A stretch of DNA of 11,690 bases from Lachnospiraceae bacterium UBA3845 (GCA_002392705.1 DGHP01000021.1:1-11690), one strand, 5' to 3'; shown: positions 1 to 7,285, counted from the first letter of the stretch. Program-made: numbers and translations. The notes: a model not told the origin generated them from the sequence alone.

Positions 1-788
1 CCCGTTCCGGCGTCGCCTTCCGGCGGAGCCAGCACGGTTCCGGCCTCCAGTTCACCGCTCGGATCAAGGAGCAGCGCTCCTTCTTTCGTCAGGATGCCTG
101 CGGTCTCCCCTGCCACAAGTACTTTCGGGAGGATCTCCTTAAGCTTCCAGGGATAGTGCTTATCCGCGACAAGACTGTCAAACTTTTCAATCATCCCCGC
201 GTCAAAGTCTTTCGTCGCCGGATCGATCGGGAACATGCCCGCCGCGTCGCCGACGCCGATCACTTTGTTCCCGGTCAGGGCCCATGTGACATAGCCGGAA
301 AGGGTTGTGAAGAAGTCTACGTCCTTCACATGATCCATGTCTTCCAGAATGCACTGGTACAGATGCGAGGTACTCCAGCGCATCGGCATGTTGAAGTTGA
401 AGAGCTCCGTGAGCTTTGCAGCGGCTTCGCCCGTGTTGGTATTGCGCCAGGTGCGGAAGGGAATCAGAAGCCTGCCCTCTTTGTCAAATGCCATATAGCC
501 GTGCATCATGGCGGAGAAACCGGCGGCGGCAAGTTTTGTGAGCTTCACGGAATACTGCTTTTCCACATCGGCTTTCAGGTCAGCGTAGCAGTCCTTCAGC
601 CCCGTCCAGACGTCCTCCAGTGAATAAGTCCATAAACCGTCCACAAGCCTGTTCTCCCAGTCGTGGGAACCCTGGGCGATCACCTTGTGCTCCGGGTCGA
701 TCAGGACTGCCTTGATTCTTGTAGATCCCAGTTCGATGCCGAGGCAGGCACGGCCGCTGCTTATAACTTCTTTCGCGTTCATTCCCAT
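1..788 (-). CDS. FGGY-family carbohydrate kinase, N-terminal part (runs off the left edge)
   Basis: The first 262 residues of a sugar kinase of the FGGY/xylulokinase type are visible; these enzymes phosphorylate a sugar or polyol with ATP in the cytoplasm. The start at 788 is chosen because GGAGGA (795-800) lies 6 nt upstream; the second Met (782) would be 12 nt away. Near the N-terminus [15 protein letters not shown] (residues 17-31) matches the family's first phosphate-binding loop (usually GIDxGTT/S), but with Glu for the usual Asp. [11 protein letters not shown] (179-189) matches the conserved segment carrying the catalytic Asp, here D181. The FGGY signature and ATP-binding half lie outside the window, so the substrate cannot be named; xylulokinase is only the nearest familiar relative. 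No sugar transporter or isomerase is next to it on the visible side. It has its own promoter (857-885) and appears to be a separate unit from rlmH. Confidence 0.85.
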   Translation of the reverse strand, partial: MGMNAKEVISSGRACLGIELGSTRIKAVLIDPEHKVIAQGSHDWENRLVDGLWTYSLEDVWTGLKDCYADLKADVEKQYSVKLTKLAAAGFSAMMHGYMAFDKEGRLLIPFRTWRNTNTGEAAAKLTELFNFNMPMRWSTSHLYQCILEDMDHVKDVDFFTTLSGYVTWALTGNKVIGVGDAAGMFPIDPATKDFDAGMIEKFDSLVADKHYPWKLKEILPKVLVAGETAGILTKEGALLLDPSGELEAGTVLAPPEGDAGT

Positions 789-856
789 TTTCTTTCCTCC
801 ATCCTGGAACTTTATCCGCTCTGTTCTGCTGAAGCGCAGGAAAAACCATACCAGTT

Positions 857-885
857 ATTTTAGTATACTGGGGCAGATTCGTCAA
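857..885 (-). promoter_or_regulatory. Sigma-A-type promoter of the FGGY kinase gene
   Basis: On the minus strand TTGACG (885-880) and TAAAAT (862-857) are separated by exactly 17 bases. Each differs from consensus at one position. Transcription would start near 850, giving a leader of about 60 nt before the ATG at 788. The 8-bp palindrome AGTATACT (862-869) abuts the -10 box, and CCAGT/ACTGG arms flank it (851-855 and 867-871), so a repressor site here is possible. Confidence 0.7.
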
Positions 886-978
886 TCGGCGTATTTCCTT
901 AAGATCGCTGCAGCCTGATGTGCGGAGGGCTGTGAGAAGCACCCCGGATGCCGTGAATCGGAGCAGCTGCGGAGGATA

Positions 979-1470
979 TTATTTGTGGTAGGGCTCGTGA
1001 TGGAGGATGCGGAAGGACCGGTAGATCTGCTCCAGAAGGATCACCCGCATCAGCTGATGGGGAAAGGTCATGTCGGAGAAGGACAGCTTCAGGTCCGCCC
1101 TCTTCAGGACCTGCTCCGACAGGCCCAGAGAGCCGCCGATCAGGAAGAGAATATGGCTGCAGCCGGATACCGCAAGGGAATCGATCTTTGCCGAGAGTTG
1201 GACGGAATTCATCTTCTTCCCTTCGATGGCGAGCGCGATCACACAGCTCCCCGCGCCGCTGTTTGAGTCGATGTATTTCAGAAGGCGCCTGCCCTCCGTA
1301 TCGAGAATCTGCGCCTCCAGTGCCGGCGAGGCATTATCCGGCGTGGCTTCATCCGCCATCTCCCGGATCTGGAGACTGCAGTATCTGGACAGGCGCTTTG
1401 TGTATTCCGCAATTGCTTCGTTCCAGTACCTTTCCTTGATTTTTCCAACGCAGAGAATGGTTATTTTCAT
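979..1470 (-). CDS. rlmH: 23S rRNA (pseudouridine1915-N3)-methyltransferase RlmH
   Basis: A 163-residue SPOUT-class methyltransferase. RlmH uses S-adenosylmethionine to methylate N3 of pseudouridine 1915 in helix 69 of 23S rRNA, acting on the assembled 70S ribosome as a homodimer. Family marks are MKITILCVGKIKERYW at the N-terminus, the knot/SAM-binding segment FLIGGSLGLS (residues 109-118) and the characteristic C-terminus EQIYRSFRILHHEPYHK, ending HxPYHK as in E. coli RlmH. The length fits the usual ~155-160 residues. An in-frame ATG lies farther upstream (1518), but the start at 1470 gives the conserved MKI N-terminus and has GGAG about 6 nt before it. It sits 160 bp downstream of nfnB, beyond a terminator hairpin; I see no strong promoter of its own, so it may rely on read-through or on the AT-rich elements at 1589-1614. 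Confidence 0.97.
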   Translation of the reverse strand: MKITILCVGKIKERYWNEAIAEYTKRLSRYCSLQIREMADEATPDNASPALEAQILDTEGRRLLKYIDSNSGAGSCVIALAIEGKKMNSVQLSAKIDSLAVSGCSHILFLIGGSLGLSEQVLKRADLKLSFSDMTFPHQLMRVILLEQIYRSFRILHHEPYHK

Positions 1471-1552
1471 ACAAATCTCCAGTCCGGCGCCGCCTGCCGG
1501 CAGAATATGGAAGCACAATCTGCCCCTGGCCGGATCGCTGCTGCGGGGCCGG

Positions 1553-1578
1553 AAAAGGCTGCCGTAGTCACGGCAGCC
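1553..1578 (-). terminator. Probable intrinsic terminator of nfnAB
   Basis: A perfect 9-bp stem, GGCTGCCGT/ACGGCAGCC (1557-1565 with 1570-1578), closes a 4-nt loop. On the minus strand it is followed by TTTT (1556-1553) and then CC. The stem is strong but the U-run is short, so termination may be partial, which could let rlmH be transcribed from upstream. Confidence 0.6.
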
Positions 1579-1588
1579 TCCGCTTTTC

Positions 1589-1614
1589 TTATATAATTCG
1601 TGCTGTTATATAAT
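1589..1614. repeat. Two copies of TTATATAAT 17 bp apart
   Basis: TTATATAAT occurs at 1589-1597 and 1606-1614, each containing the 8-bp palindrome TTATATAA. They lie just after the nfnB stop codon in an otherwise G+C-rich gap. They could supply -10-like sequences on either strand, but no good -35 partner is evident on the minus strand. The role is unknown. Confidence 0.5.
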
Positions 1615-1630
1615 CCCTGTTTTCCTTAAG

Positions 1631-3028
1631 TCAGGCTTCCTTAGCTTTGATATAGGCGTCGATTCCGGCGGCAGCCTTCTTGCCCGCGCCCATAGCCAGG
1701 ATAACAGTGGCAGCGCCGGTGACGGCGTCGCCGCCCGCATATACGCCGTCAAGACTGGTTGCGCCGGTCTCTTCGTCAGCGATGATGCAGAGCTTTCTGT
1801 TGACGTCCAGACCGTAGGTCGTGGAGGAGATCAGCGGATTCGGCCTTGTGCCGAGGGACATGATAACCGTATCGCATTCGATCTCAAATTCGGAACCTTC
1901 CACCGGTACGGGACGGCGTCTTCCGGAAGCATCCGGCTCGCCCAGCTCCATGCGGATGCAGGTGATGCCGCGCACATTGTCATTTTCATCCGCCAGGATC
2001 TCAGTCGGATTAGTCAGAAGGTCAAAGATGATGCCCTCTTCCTTCGCGTGGTGGACTTCCTCCGCTCTTGCCGGAAGCTCGGCCTCGGACCGTCTGTAAA
2101 CGATGTGAACCTCAGCACCCAGGCGGAGGGAGGTTCTGGCAGCGTCCATGGCAACGTTTCCGCCGCCGACGACTACTACCTTCTTCCCGCATTCGATCGG
2201 GGTGTCGTAGTCCTCTCTGTAGGCTTTCATCAGATTGTTCCGGGTTAGGAATTCATTGGCGGAAAAGACACCTTTCGCCTGCTCGCCCGGGATCCCCATG
2301 AACATGGGAAGTCCGGCGCCGGACCCGATAAAGACTGCTTCGAAGCCTTCCTTTGTCAGAAGCTCCTCGATCGTAACGGAACGGCCGACGATCACATTGG
2401 TCTCGATCTTTACGCCGAGAGATTTGACATTATCCACTTCCTTCTCGACAACCTTGTCCTTGGGAAGACGGAATTCCGGGATACCATAAACAAGAACGCC
2501 GCCTGCCTTATGGAGGGCTTCGAAGATTGTGACATCATAGCCGATCTTCGCAAGATCCCCGGCGCAGGTAAGACCTGCCGGGCCTGCTCCGATGATCGCA
2601 ACCTTATGGCCGTTCTTCTGCGCGGCACCCTGCGGTCTGATACCGTTCTCCTTTGCCCAGTCGGCGACAAAGCGCTCCAGCTTGCCGATCGAGACGCTCT
2701 CGCCCTTGATTCCGCGGATGCATCTGCCCTCGCACTGGGTCTCCTGCGGGCATACGCGGCCGCAGACTGCCGGGAGGGAGGAGGATTCGGATATTACATT
2801 GTATGCTTTCTCAAAATCTCTGGTCTTTACCGCGCCGATAAATTCCGGAATATTGATATTGACCGGGCAGCCTCCGACGCACTTCGCATTCTTGCAGTGC
2901 AGGCAGCGCAGGGACTCTTCCACAGCTTCTTCTTCATTATAACCCAGGCACACTTCCTCGAAATTCGAGGCGCGAACCTTCGGATCCTGCTCTCTTACAG
3001 GGACTTTTTTCATCATATTGTCTGCCAT
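1631..3028 (-). CDS. nfnB: NfnB: large subunit of NADH-dependent reduced ferredoxin:NADP+ oxidoreductase (often annotated as NADPH-dependent glutamate synthase GltA)
   Basis: A 465-residue flavoprotein of the glutamate synthase small-subunit family. The N-terminal domain carries eight cysteines in two groups, CLHCKNAKCVGGC (C42, C45, C50, C54) and C89, C93, C99, C103, suited to two [4Fe-4S] clusters. An FAD Rossmann motif GAGPAGLTCAG (148-158) and an NADPH Rossmann motif VGGGNVAMDAAR (287-298) follow, with a second FAD contact at YAGGDAVTGAATV near the C-terminus. In NfnAB, known from Clostridium kluyveri and Thermotoga maritima, this subunit binds NADPH and ferredoxin and holds the bifurcating FAD, coupling NADPH oxidation or formation to NADH and ferredoxin. 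The bifurcating assignment rests on nfnA lying immediately upstream with TAATG overlap (one shared base). No glutamate synthase large subunit is present. The start has GGAGGTGA 6 nt upstream, inside the end of nfnA, which suggests translational coupling. Confidence 0.92.
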   Translation of the reverse strand: MADNMMKKVPVREQDPKVRASNFEEVCLGYNEEEAVEESLRCLHCKNAKCVGGCPVNINIPEFIGAVKTRDFEKAYNVISESSSLPAVCGRVCPQETQCEGRCIRGIKGESVSIGKLERFVADWAKENGIRPQGAAQKNGHKVAIIGAGPAGLTCAGDLAKIGYDVTIFEALHKAGGVLVYGIPEFRLPKDKVVEKEVDNVKSLGVKIETNVIVGRSVTIEELLTKEGFEAVFIGSGAGLPMFMGIPGEQAKGVFSANEFLTRNNLMKAYREDYDTPIECGKKVVVVGGGNVAMDAARTSLRLGAEVHIVYRRSEAELPARAEEVHHAKEEGIIFDLLTNPTEILADENDNVRGITCIRMELGEPDASGRRRPVPVEGSEFEIECDTVIMSLGTRPNPLISSTTYGLDVNRKLCIIADEETGATSLDGVYAGGDAVTGAATVILAMGAGKKAAAGIDAYIKAKEA

Positions 3029-3912
3029 TACTTGTCACCTCCGCATTCTCCGCATCCGCCGTGATGTGTCTTTCCTTCTTTGTAGGCAAGAAGCGCTTCG
3101 CCTTCCTTCGTGCGATACAGGGTCTGTCTCTTCATGGCAAGGTCAAAGTCGACCAGATGTCCGTCGAATTCCGGCCCGTCCACGCAGGCGAATTTAACTT
3201 CATCCCCGACCATAAGACGGCAGGCTCCGCACATGCCGGTTCCGTCCACCATGATGGGATTCATGGATACAATCGTTCTGATCCCGTACTTTTTCGTGGT
3301 AAGGCAGCAGAATTTCATCATGATCATCGGGCCGATGGCGATGCAGTAGTCATAGCTGTGCCCTTCCGCGATCAGATCCTCCAGACATTTTGTAACCATG
3401 CCGCTGCGGCCGTAGGAGCCGTCGTCCGTCGTCACATAGACGTTGGCCACCTCGCTCATCTTATCTTCCAGAATGACCAGGTCCTTCGTCTTGGCGCCGA
3501 TGATGACATCGCAGGAGATGCCGTTCTCATGCAGCCATTTGGCCTGCGGATATACCGGAGCTGTGCCTACGCCGCCCGCGATAAAGATTATATGCAGCTT
3601 TTTCAGCTCTTCCAGGGACATCTCACACAGGTCAGAAGGTCTTCCCAGAGGCCCGACGAAATCCTCAAACGAATCTCCCGCCTTGCAGTCGAGATACTTT
3701 GTTGTGCTGACACCGATCGGCTGGAAGACAATCTCAATCGTTCCCTTCTCACGGTCATAGTCTGTGATTGTGAGAGGAATTCTCTCAGCTGTCTCATCCA
3801 GCTTGGCGATAATAAACTGGCCGGGCATGCAGCGCGCTGCAACACGGGGTGCCTCCACGATCATCTCGTAGATGTTGCCGGCGAGGTTTTTCGCTTCCAG
3901 AATTTTATACAT
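3028..3912 (-). CDS. nfnA: NfnA: small subunit of NADH-dependent reduced ferredoxin:NADP+ oxidoreductase (sulfide/dihydroorotate dehydrogenase-like FAD/NAD-binding protein)
   Basis: A 294-residue protein of the ferredoxin-NADP reductase/PyrK fold. The N-terminal half is an FAD-binding barrel with RIPLTITDYD; the middle is the NAD-binding domain, with FIAGGVGTAPVYPQ and AIGPMIMMKF. Near the C-terminus VDGTGMCGACRL followed by FACVDGPEFDGH supplies the Asp and three Cys expected for the unusual [2Fe-2S] site of Nfn small subunits. This subunit oxidises or reduces NAD(H) and passes electrons to NfnB. The start at 3912 is chosen because it begins with the family-typical MYKILEAKNL and has GGAGG (3923-3927) 10 nt upstream. 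An in-frame ATG at 3993 overlaps the -10 box, so it cannot be on the mRNA from this promoter. The protein ends in a Gly/Cys/His-rich tail, HHGGCGECGGDK, beyond the core fold. PyrK is a related alternative, but pyrD is absent and NfnB follows. Confidence 0.92.
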   Translation of the reverse strand: MYKILEAKNLAGNIYEMIVEAPRVAARCMPGQFIIAKLDETAERIPLTITDYDREKGTIEIVFQPIGVSTTKYLDCKAGDSFEDFVGPLGRPSDLCEMSLEELKKLHIIFIAGGVGTAPVYPQAKWLHENGISCDVIIGAKTKDLVILEDKMSEVANVYVTTDDGSYGRSGMVTKCLEDLIAEGHSYDYCIAIGPMIMMKFCCLTTKKYGIRTIVSMNPIMVDGTGMCGACRLMVGDEVKFACVDGPEFDGHLVDFDLAMKRQTLYRTKEGEALLAYKEGKTHHGGCGECGGDK

Positions 3913-3982
3913 GGTGTTATAACCTCCATACCATTGTGACTGATCGTTACTATTCACGGCCTTCCACACATCAGGCCTCAGA

Positions 3983-4011
3983 CCATCCCGCATATTATAT
4001 GACCGGGATGG
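3983..4011. promoter_or_regulatory. Inverted repeat centred on the nfnAB -10 box (candidate operator)
   Basis: Perfect 8-bp arms CCATCCCG (3983-3990) and CGGGATGG (4004-4011) are separated by 13 bp. The centre of symmetry (3997) falls inside the -10 hexamer (3994-3999). This is the geometry of a repressor operator that blocks RNA polymerase. The cognate regulator is not identifiable from this window. Confidence 0.55.
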
Positions 4012-4022
4012 GCGAATTTCAA
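3994..4022 (-). promoter_or_regulatory. Strong sigma-A-type promoter of nfnAB
   Basis: On the minus strand TTGAAA (4022-4017) and a perfect TATAAT (3999-3994) are separated by 17 bases. The predicted start of transcription near 3987 leaves a leader of about 75 nt before the nfnA ATG. The promoter lies 100 bp past the ftsK stop codon, so nfnAB is probably an independent unit. Confidence 0.85.
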
Positions 4023-4071
4023 GGATTCATGGCAAAAACGTAACGGAAATATAGTACAGGCACGGCGAGCC

Positions 4072-4084
4072 GGAATCTGATTCC
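4072..4084. repeat. Perfect 13-bp palindrome GGAATCTGATTCC
   Basis: A short dyad in the gap between ftsK and nfnA, next to a second small palindrome CGGCGAGCCG. No T-run follows on the minus strand, so it is not a convincing terminator of ftsK. It could be a protein-binding site or chance. Confidence 0.35.
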
Positions 4085-4125
4085 AAAATGGCTGTGAATC
4101 GTAACTGCTATTGTTAAATATTTAT

Positions 4126-7100
4126 TCAGTTTTCCTCCAGATAATTTTCAAACTGCTCCGCACTCATGATGACTTTCCTGGGCTTGGTCCCTTCATCAGG
4201 CCCAACCACTCCGGCATCGGAAAGCTGGTCCATGATGCGGGCGGCGCGGTTGAAACCGATCTTGAACCAGCGCTGCAGCATACCGATGGAAGCCTTATCC
4301 TTCTGGATAATGAATCTGCCGGCCTCCGCGAAGAGTTCATCGACATCATCGCCCCCGCCAGAAGATGAAAGAATGCTGCTGGCCGCTTTCTGGACTTCAG
4401 CCATCCGCTTTTTCATGGTTTCCGAGCCTGCGGGGGATTCCGTATCGACCCGGATCGCCTCAACCACTTCCTGGATTTCTTCATCCGAGACGAAAGCGCC
4501 CTGCACGCGGACCGGTTTCTTGTAAGTCTGCGGCGCGAAGAGCATGTCGCCGTTGCCCAGCAGCTTCTCGGCGCCGTTCATGTCCAGGATGGTTCTGGAA
4601 TCGGTACCGGAGGATACGGAAAAAGCAATCCTGGACGGAATATTTGCCTTGATCAGACCTGTAATGACGTCAACGGAAGGACGCTGGGTCGCGATGACAA
4701 GATGGATGCCGCAGGCTCTGGCAAGCTGCGCCAGACGGCAGATCGCGTCCTCCACTTCATTGCCGGACACCATCATCAGATCCGCCAGCTCGTCCACGAT
4801 GATGACGATCTGCGGCATTTTCTTCGGTGCGTCCGAAAGACCCGCCTCCCGGAGGCTTTCCGCCTTGGCATTGTATCCCGCCAGATTCCGGACGCCGACC
4901 TCAGCAAACATCTGGTAGCGCCGGGTCATCTCCGCGACGCCCCAGTTCAGGGCTCCCGCAGCCTTCTTCGGGTCGGTCACAACCGGAATGTAGAGGTGGG
5001 GAATTCCGTTATAAACCGAAAGCTCCACGACCTTCGGGTCGATCATGATCATTTTCACATCCGACGGATCGGCGTTGTAGATGATCGACATGACCAGGGT
5101 GTTGATGAAGACGGATTTTCCGGAACCGGTTGCCCCGGCGATCAGCAGATGCGGCATCTTGGCAATATCCGATACCACGATCCGCCCGGCGATATCCTTT
5201 CCGACCACATAGGCGAGTTTTTTGCCGTGGAAGGAGCGGAATTCCTGCGAATCGATCAGTTCACGCAGATAGACCATCGAGGTTTCCCTGTTGGGGATCT
5301 CGATGCCGACCGCCGCTTTCCCCGGGATCGGCGCTTCGATCCGGATATCGGCTGCCGCCATGTTCAGTTTGATATCATCCGCAAGTCCTGTTATCTTTGA
5401 AACCTTTGTGCCCAGCTCGGGCATCAGCTCGTAGCGGGTTACGCTTGGGCCGCAGGAGATATTGGTCACCTTCGCACGGACACCGAACATGTCAAGCACT
5501 TTTACCAGCCTGGTTGCTGTATCACGCAGCTCTTCATCCGACATGCCGCCGCGGTCTCTGGGCGGCTTATTCAGAAGATCCAGTGAGGGGAACTCATAGG
5601 CGATCTCATCCTCCTCCGACTCATTTTCGGCGATCTCCCGGGAGACATTCTCCAGCTCCTGTGCGGTCTCCTTCTTTGAAAGGCCCGCCCCGCCCTCTTT
5701 CTCGGCTTTTTGGCCGGATACCTTCTGTGCTTTCTCCGTTTTTTCCGCGGACTGCTTCCGTTCTTTCTCCGCCTTTTTCCGCTGCTGTGAAACGCCCGCG
5801 CCGCGGATGTCTTCAGCCGTTACGCCCGCCGCATCTTCAGAATCCTCAGGCGCTTCCTCTTCCGGGGAGACGCCGCCGCTCATGCCGCGCTGGATGACAA
5901 GATCCGGGGCCAGGGCATCTTCCGGGCTGCCGGACGAATCCGGGCCTGCAGCTGATTCCTGCTTTCCGGCCGAAGCTGTCCGCGCTCTCTTCCGGGAAGC
6001 ATGGTCTGTCCCCTTCAGGGAGCTCTCTTCCTGATCCATTACAAAACTGCCATCCCTGCGCACCACGGTAAACGGGTCCTCTGCGGCAGTTTCCCTGCTG
6101 TCATCCGGAAGGCCTGCCTGTTCCTGCCCGTTATCCTGCACAAATATAACGTCCGCGGGCGAAAGGCTTTTCTTCTTTTCCGGCCGTTTCCGCTCCTGCT
6201 TTCCGCCGAAAAGGTCTGTCGTAAAGAGCGGCTTTTCGTTCCTTTCCGCTTCTTCTGACCCGCCGGCAGGGCTGTCTTTTCGCAGAACCGAGAAAAAGAC
6301 CGGCGATACCGTGATATCCTCCGCTTCCTCCGCCTTTTTCTGCGCTTTAACTGCCTGCCCGGCCTCCATTCTGGCCCTGCGGATCTCACGCTCCACTTCC
6401 CTGCGCTCTCTCTTCTCTTCCCTCAGTTCCGCACTCCTGGCACGGTGCTGCTGGTAGGCCCCCCTGCTTCTGCGCCCGGTATCAACAAAAAGGGATTTCT
6501 GTGTGAGCAGGGCGCCCAGGATAAAGAGGGCGATGAACAGAACGATGTAAGTCCCGATTATCCCGACCGTAGGGCAGAAAAACATGACAAGCGCGCCGCC
6601 GACGGCTCCGCCGCCGCTGTGGTAGGCTTTTCCGACATCAAAGTATTCTTTGAGTGAATGTGCCTCCGTATTCGGGATCAGCAAAAGCTGGAGAATCCCG
6701 CAGGCAGTCAGATACAGGCCCGCAGCGGAAAGACTGCGGATCAGAGCGATCCTGCTCCCCCGGTTGATCATCAGAAAGAGGGTCAGGAAAAAGATCAGGA
6801 AAGGGAAGACATAGGCGCAGCTTCCGAAGAGGCCGAACAGAAAGTCCGAAAACGCCCTGCCCAGTTTCCCGCCGTAGCCGATCAGGCTGATAAAAATAAG
6901 AACAGCAAATGCAAGCAGAAGCCAGCAGAAGACCTCTGTCCCCATAAGAGGATTTCCCGCCTTTGCAGAAGCTGCCCGGGCAGAGGAAGAAGTTCTCTTC
7001 GCCGTATTCTGTTTTGCTTTTTTGCTGTTCCCGCTTCCCGTACCGCTTCTGCGCGTGGTCTTTTTCCGGGCGGAAGCAGTCTTTGAAGACGTGCTCCGCC

Positions 7101-7146
7101 CTGAGGACGCGCGCGCTGAAGCAGACGCAGTTTTTTTCTTTGCCAT
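4126..7146 (-). CDS. ftsK: DNA translocase FtsK/SpoIIIE family
   Basis: A 1006-residue membrane-anchored ATP-driven DNA pump that moves chromosomal DNA through the division (or sporulation) septum. Residues 1-65 are a basic Ser/Ala/Lys/Arg-rich cytoplasmic tail. About four membrane segments follow (near 72-92, 104-127, 135-157 and 181-215). A long charged, low-complexity Glu/Lys/Arg linker runs from about 225 to 515. The motor then has Walker A GATGSGKS (671-678, K677), Walker B IIVDELADLM (D785, E786) and the family signature ATQRPSVDVITGLIKANIPSR. The last ~70 residues form the winged-helix gamma domain (FIIQKDKASIGMLQRWFKIGFNR cut short here as FIIQKDKASIGMLQRWF), which in the family reads oriented DNA motifs. 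It is longer than B. subtilis SpoIIIE, mainly through the linker and basic tail. An SD-like AAGGGG lies 6-7 nt before the ATG. Whether it serves vegetative division, sporulation or both cannot be told from the sequence. Confidence 0.96.
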   Translation of the reverse strand: MAKKKTASASARASSGRSTSSKTASARKKTTRRSGTGSGNSKKAKQNTAKRTSSSARAASAKAGNPLMGTEVFCWLLLAFAVLIFISLIGYGGKLGRAFSDFLFGLFGSCAYVFPFLIFFLTLFLMINRGSRIALIRSLSAAGLYLTACGILQLLLIPNTEAHSLKEYFDVGKAYHSGGGAVGGALVMFFCPTVGIIGTYIVLFIALFILGALLTQKSLFVDTGRRSRGAYQQHRARSAELREEKRERREVEREIRRARMEAGQAVKAQKKAEEAEDITVSPVFFSVLRKDSPAGGSEEAERNEKPLFTTDLFGGKQERKRPEKKKSLSPADVIFVQDNGQEQAGLPDDSRETAAEDPFTVVRRDGSFVMDQEESSLKGTDHASRKRARTASAGKQESAAGPDSSGSPEDALAPDLVIQRGMSGGVSPEEEAPEDSEDAAGVTAEDIRGAGVSQQRKKAEKERKQSAEKTEKAQKVSGQKAEKEGGAGLSKKETAQELENVSREIAENESEEDEIAYEFPSLDLLNKPPRDRGGMSDEELRDTATRLVKVLDMFGVRAKVTNISCGPSVTRYELMPELGTKVSKITGLADDIKLNMAAADIRIEAPIPGKAAVGIEIPNRETSMVYLRELIDSQEFRSFHGKKLAYVVGKDIAGRIVVSDIAKMPHLLIAGATGSGKSVFINTLVMSIIYNADPSDVKMIMIDPKVVELSVYNGIPHLYIPVVTDPKKAAGALNWGVAEMTRRYQMFAEVGVRNLAGYNAKAESLREAGLSDAPKKMPQIVIIVDELADLMMVSGNEVEDAICRLAQLARACGIHLVIATQRPSVDVITGLIKANIPSRIAFSVSSGTDSRTILDMNGAEKLLGNGDMLFAPQTYKKPVRVQGAFVSDEEIQEVVEAIRVDTESPAGSETMKKRMAEVQKAASSILSSSGGGDDVDELFAEAGRFIIQKDKASIGMLQRWFKIGFNRAARIMDQLSDAGVVGPDEGTKPRKVIMSAEQFENYLEEN

Positions 7147-7149
7147 CTG

Positions 7150-7176
7150 TAACCCCTTATCTTATAACCCCTTATC
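7150..7176. repeat. Tandem 12-bp repeat in the ftsK leader
   Basis: TAACCCCTTATC occurs at 7150-7161 and 7165-7176 (15-bp period). Read on the minus strand each copy is GATAAGGGGTTA and contains the SD-like AAGGGG; the copy nearest the ATG probably serves as the ribosome binding site, and the other is a duplicate 15 nt farther upstream. Confidence 0.6.
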
Positions 7177-7180
7177 AGTA

Positions 7181-7231
7181 AAATGCAGCCGCGCTTTATG
7201 CCTGCAGCAGGCAGACAGGAAATGCAGCCGC
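7181..7231. repeat. Direct 12-bp repeat AAATGCAGCCGC with intervening palindrome
   Basis: AAATGCAGCCGC occurs at 7181-7192 and 7220-7231 (39-bp period). Between them lies GCCTGCAGCAGGC (7200-7212 region), a dyad with 6-bp arms. All sit in the 139-bp gap between uppP and ftsK, where I see no T-tailed terminator. Confidence 0.4.
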
Positions 7232-7285
7232 ATCATACCGCGTTTCCGGCCGCCTTAAGACAGCCTGAAGCGCGGGCAGTGCTTA

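Noticed and set aside
1631..3028. Reading the gene as a true glutamate synthase small subunit
   Set aside because: No glutamate synthase large subunit is nearby, and the adjacent overlapping nfnA-type gene gives the Nfn arrangement. The older name is kept only as an alias.
3061..3939. Long plus-strand reading frame (292 codons) opposite nfnA
   Set aside because: It lies antisense to a gene with clear family motifs, has no good ribosome binding site and its translation resembles no protein family; it is a by-product of G+C-rich codon use.
3913..3993. N-terminal extension of NfnA from the ATG at 3993
   Set aside because: This ATG overlaps the -10 region of the nfnAB promoter, so it would not be on the mRNA; the extension is not family-like, and the ATG at 3912 has a proper GGAGG.
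4702..5400. Plus-strand reading frame of 232 codons opposite the FtsK motor domain
   Set aside because: It mirrors the conserved FtsK motor and its His/Asp/Arg-rich translation is typical of an antisense shadow.
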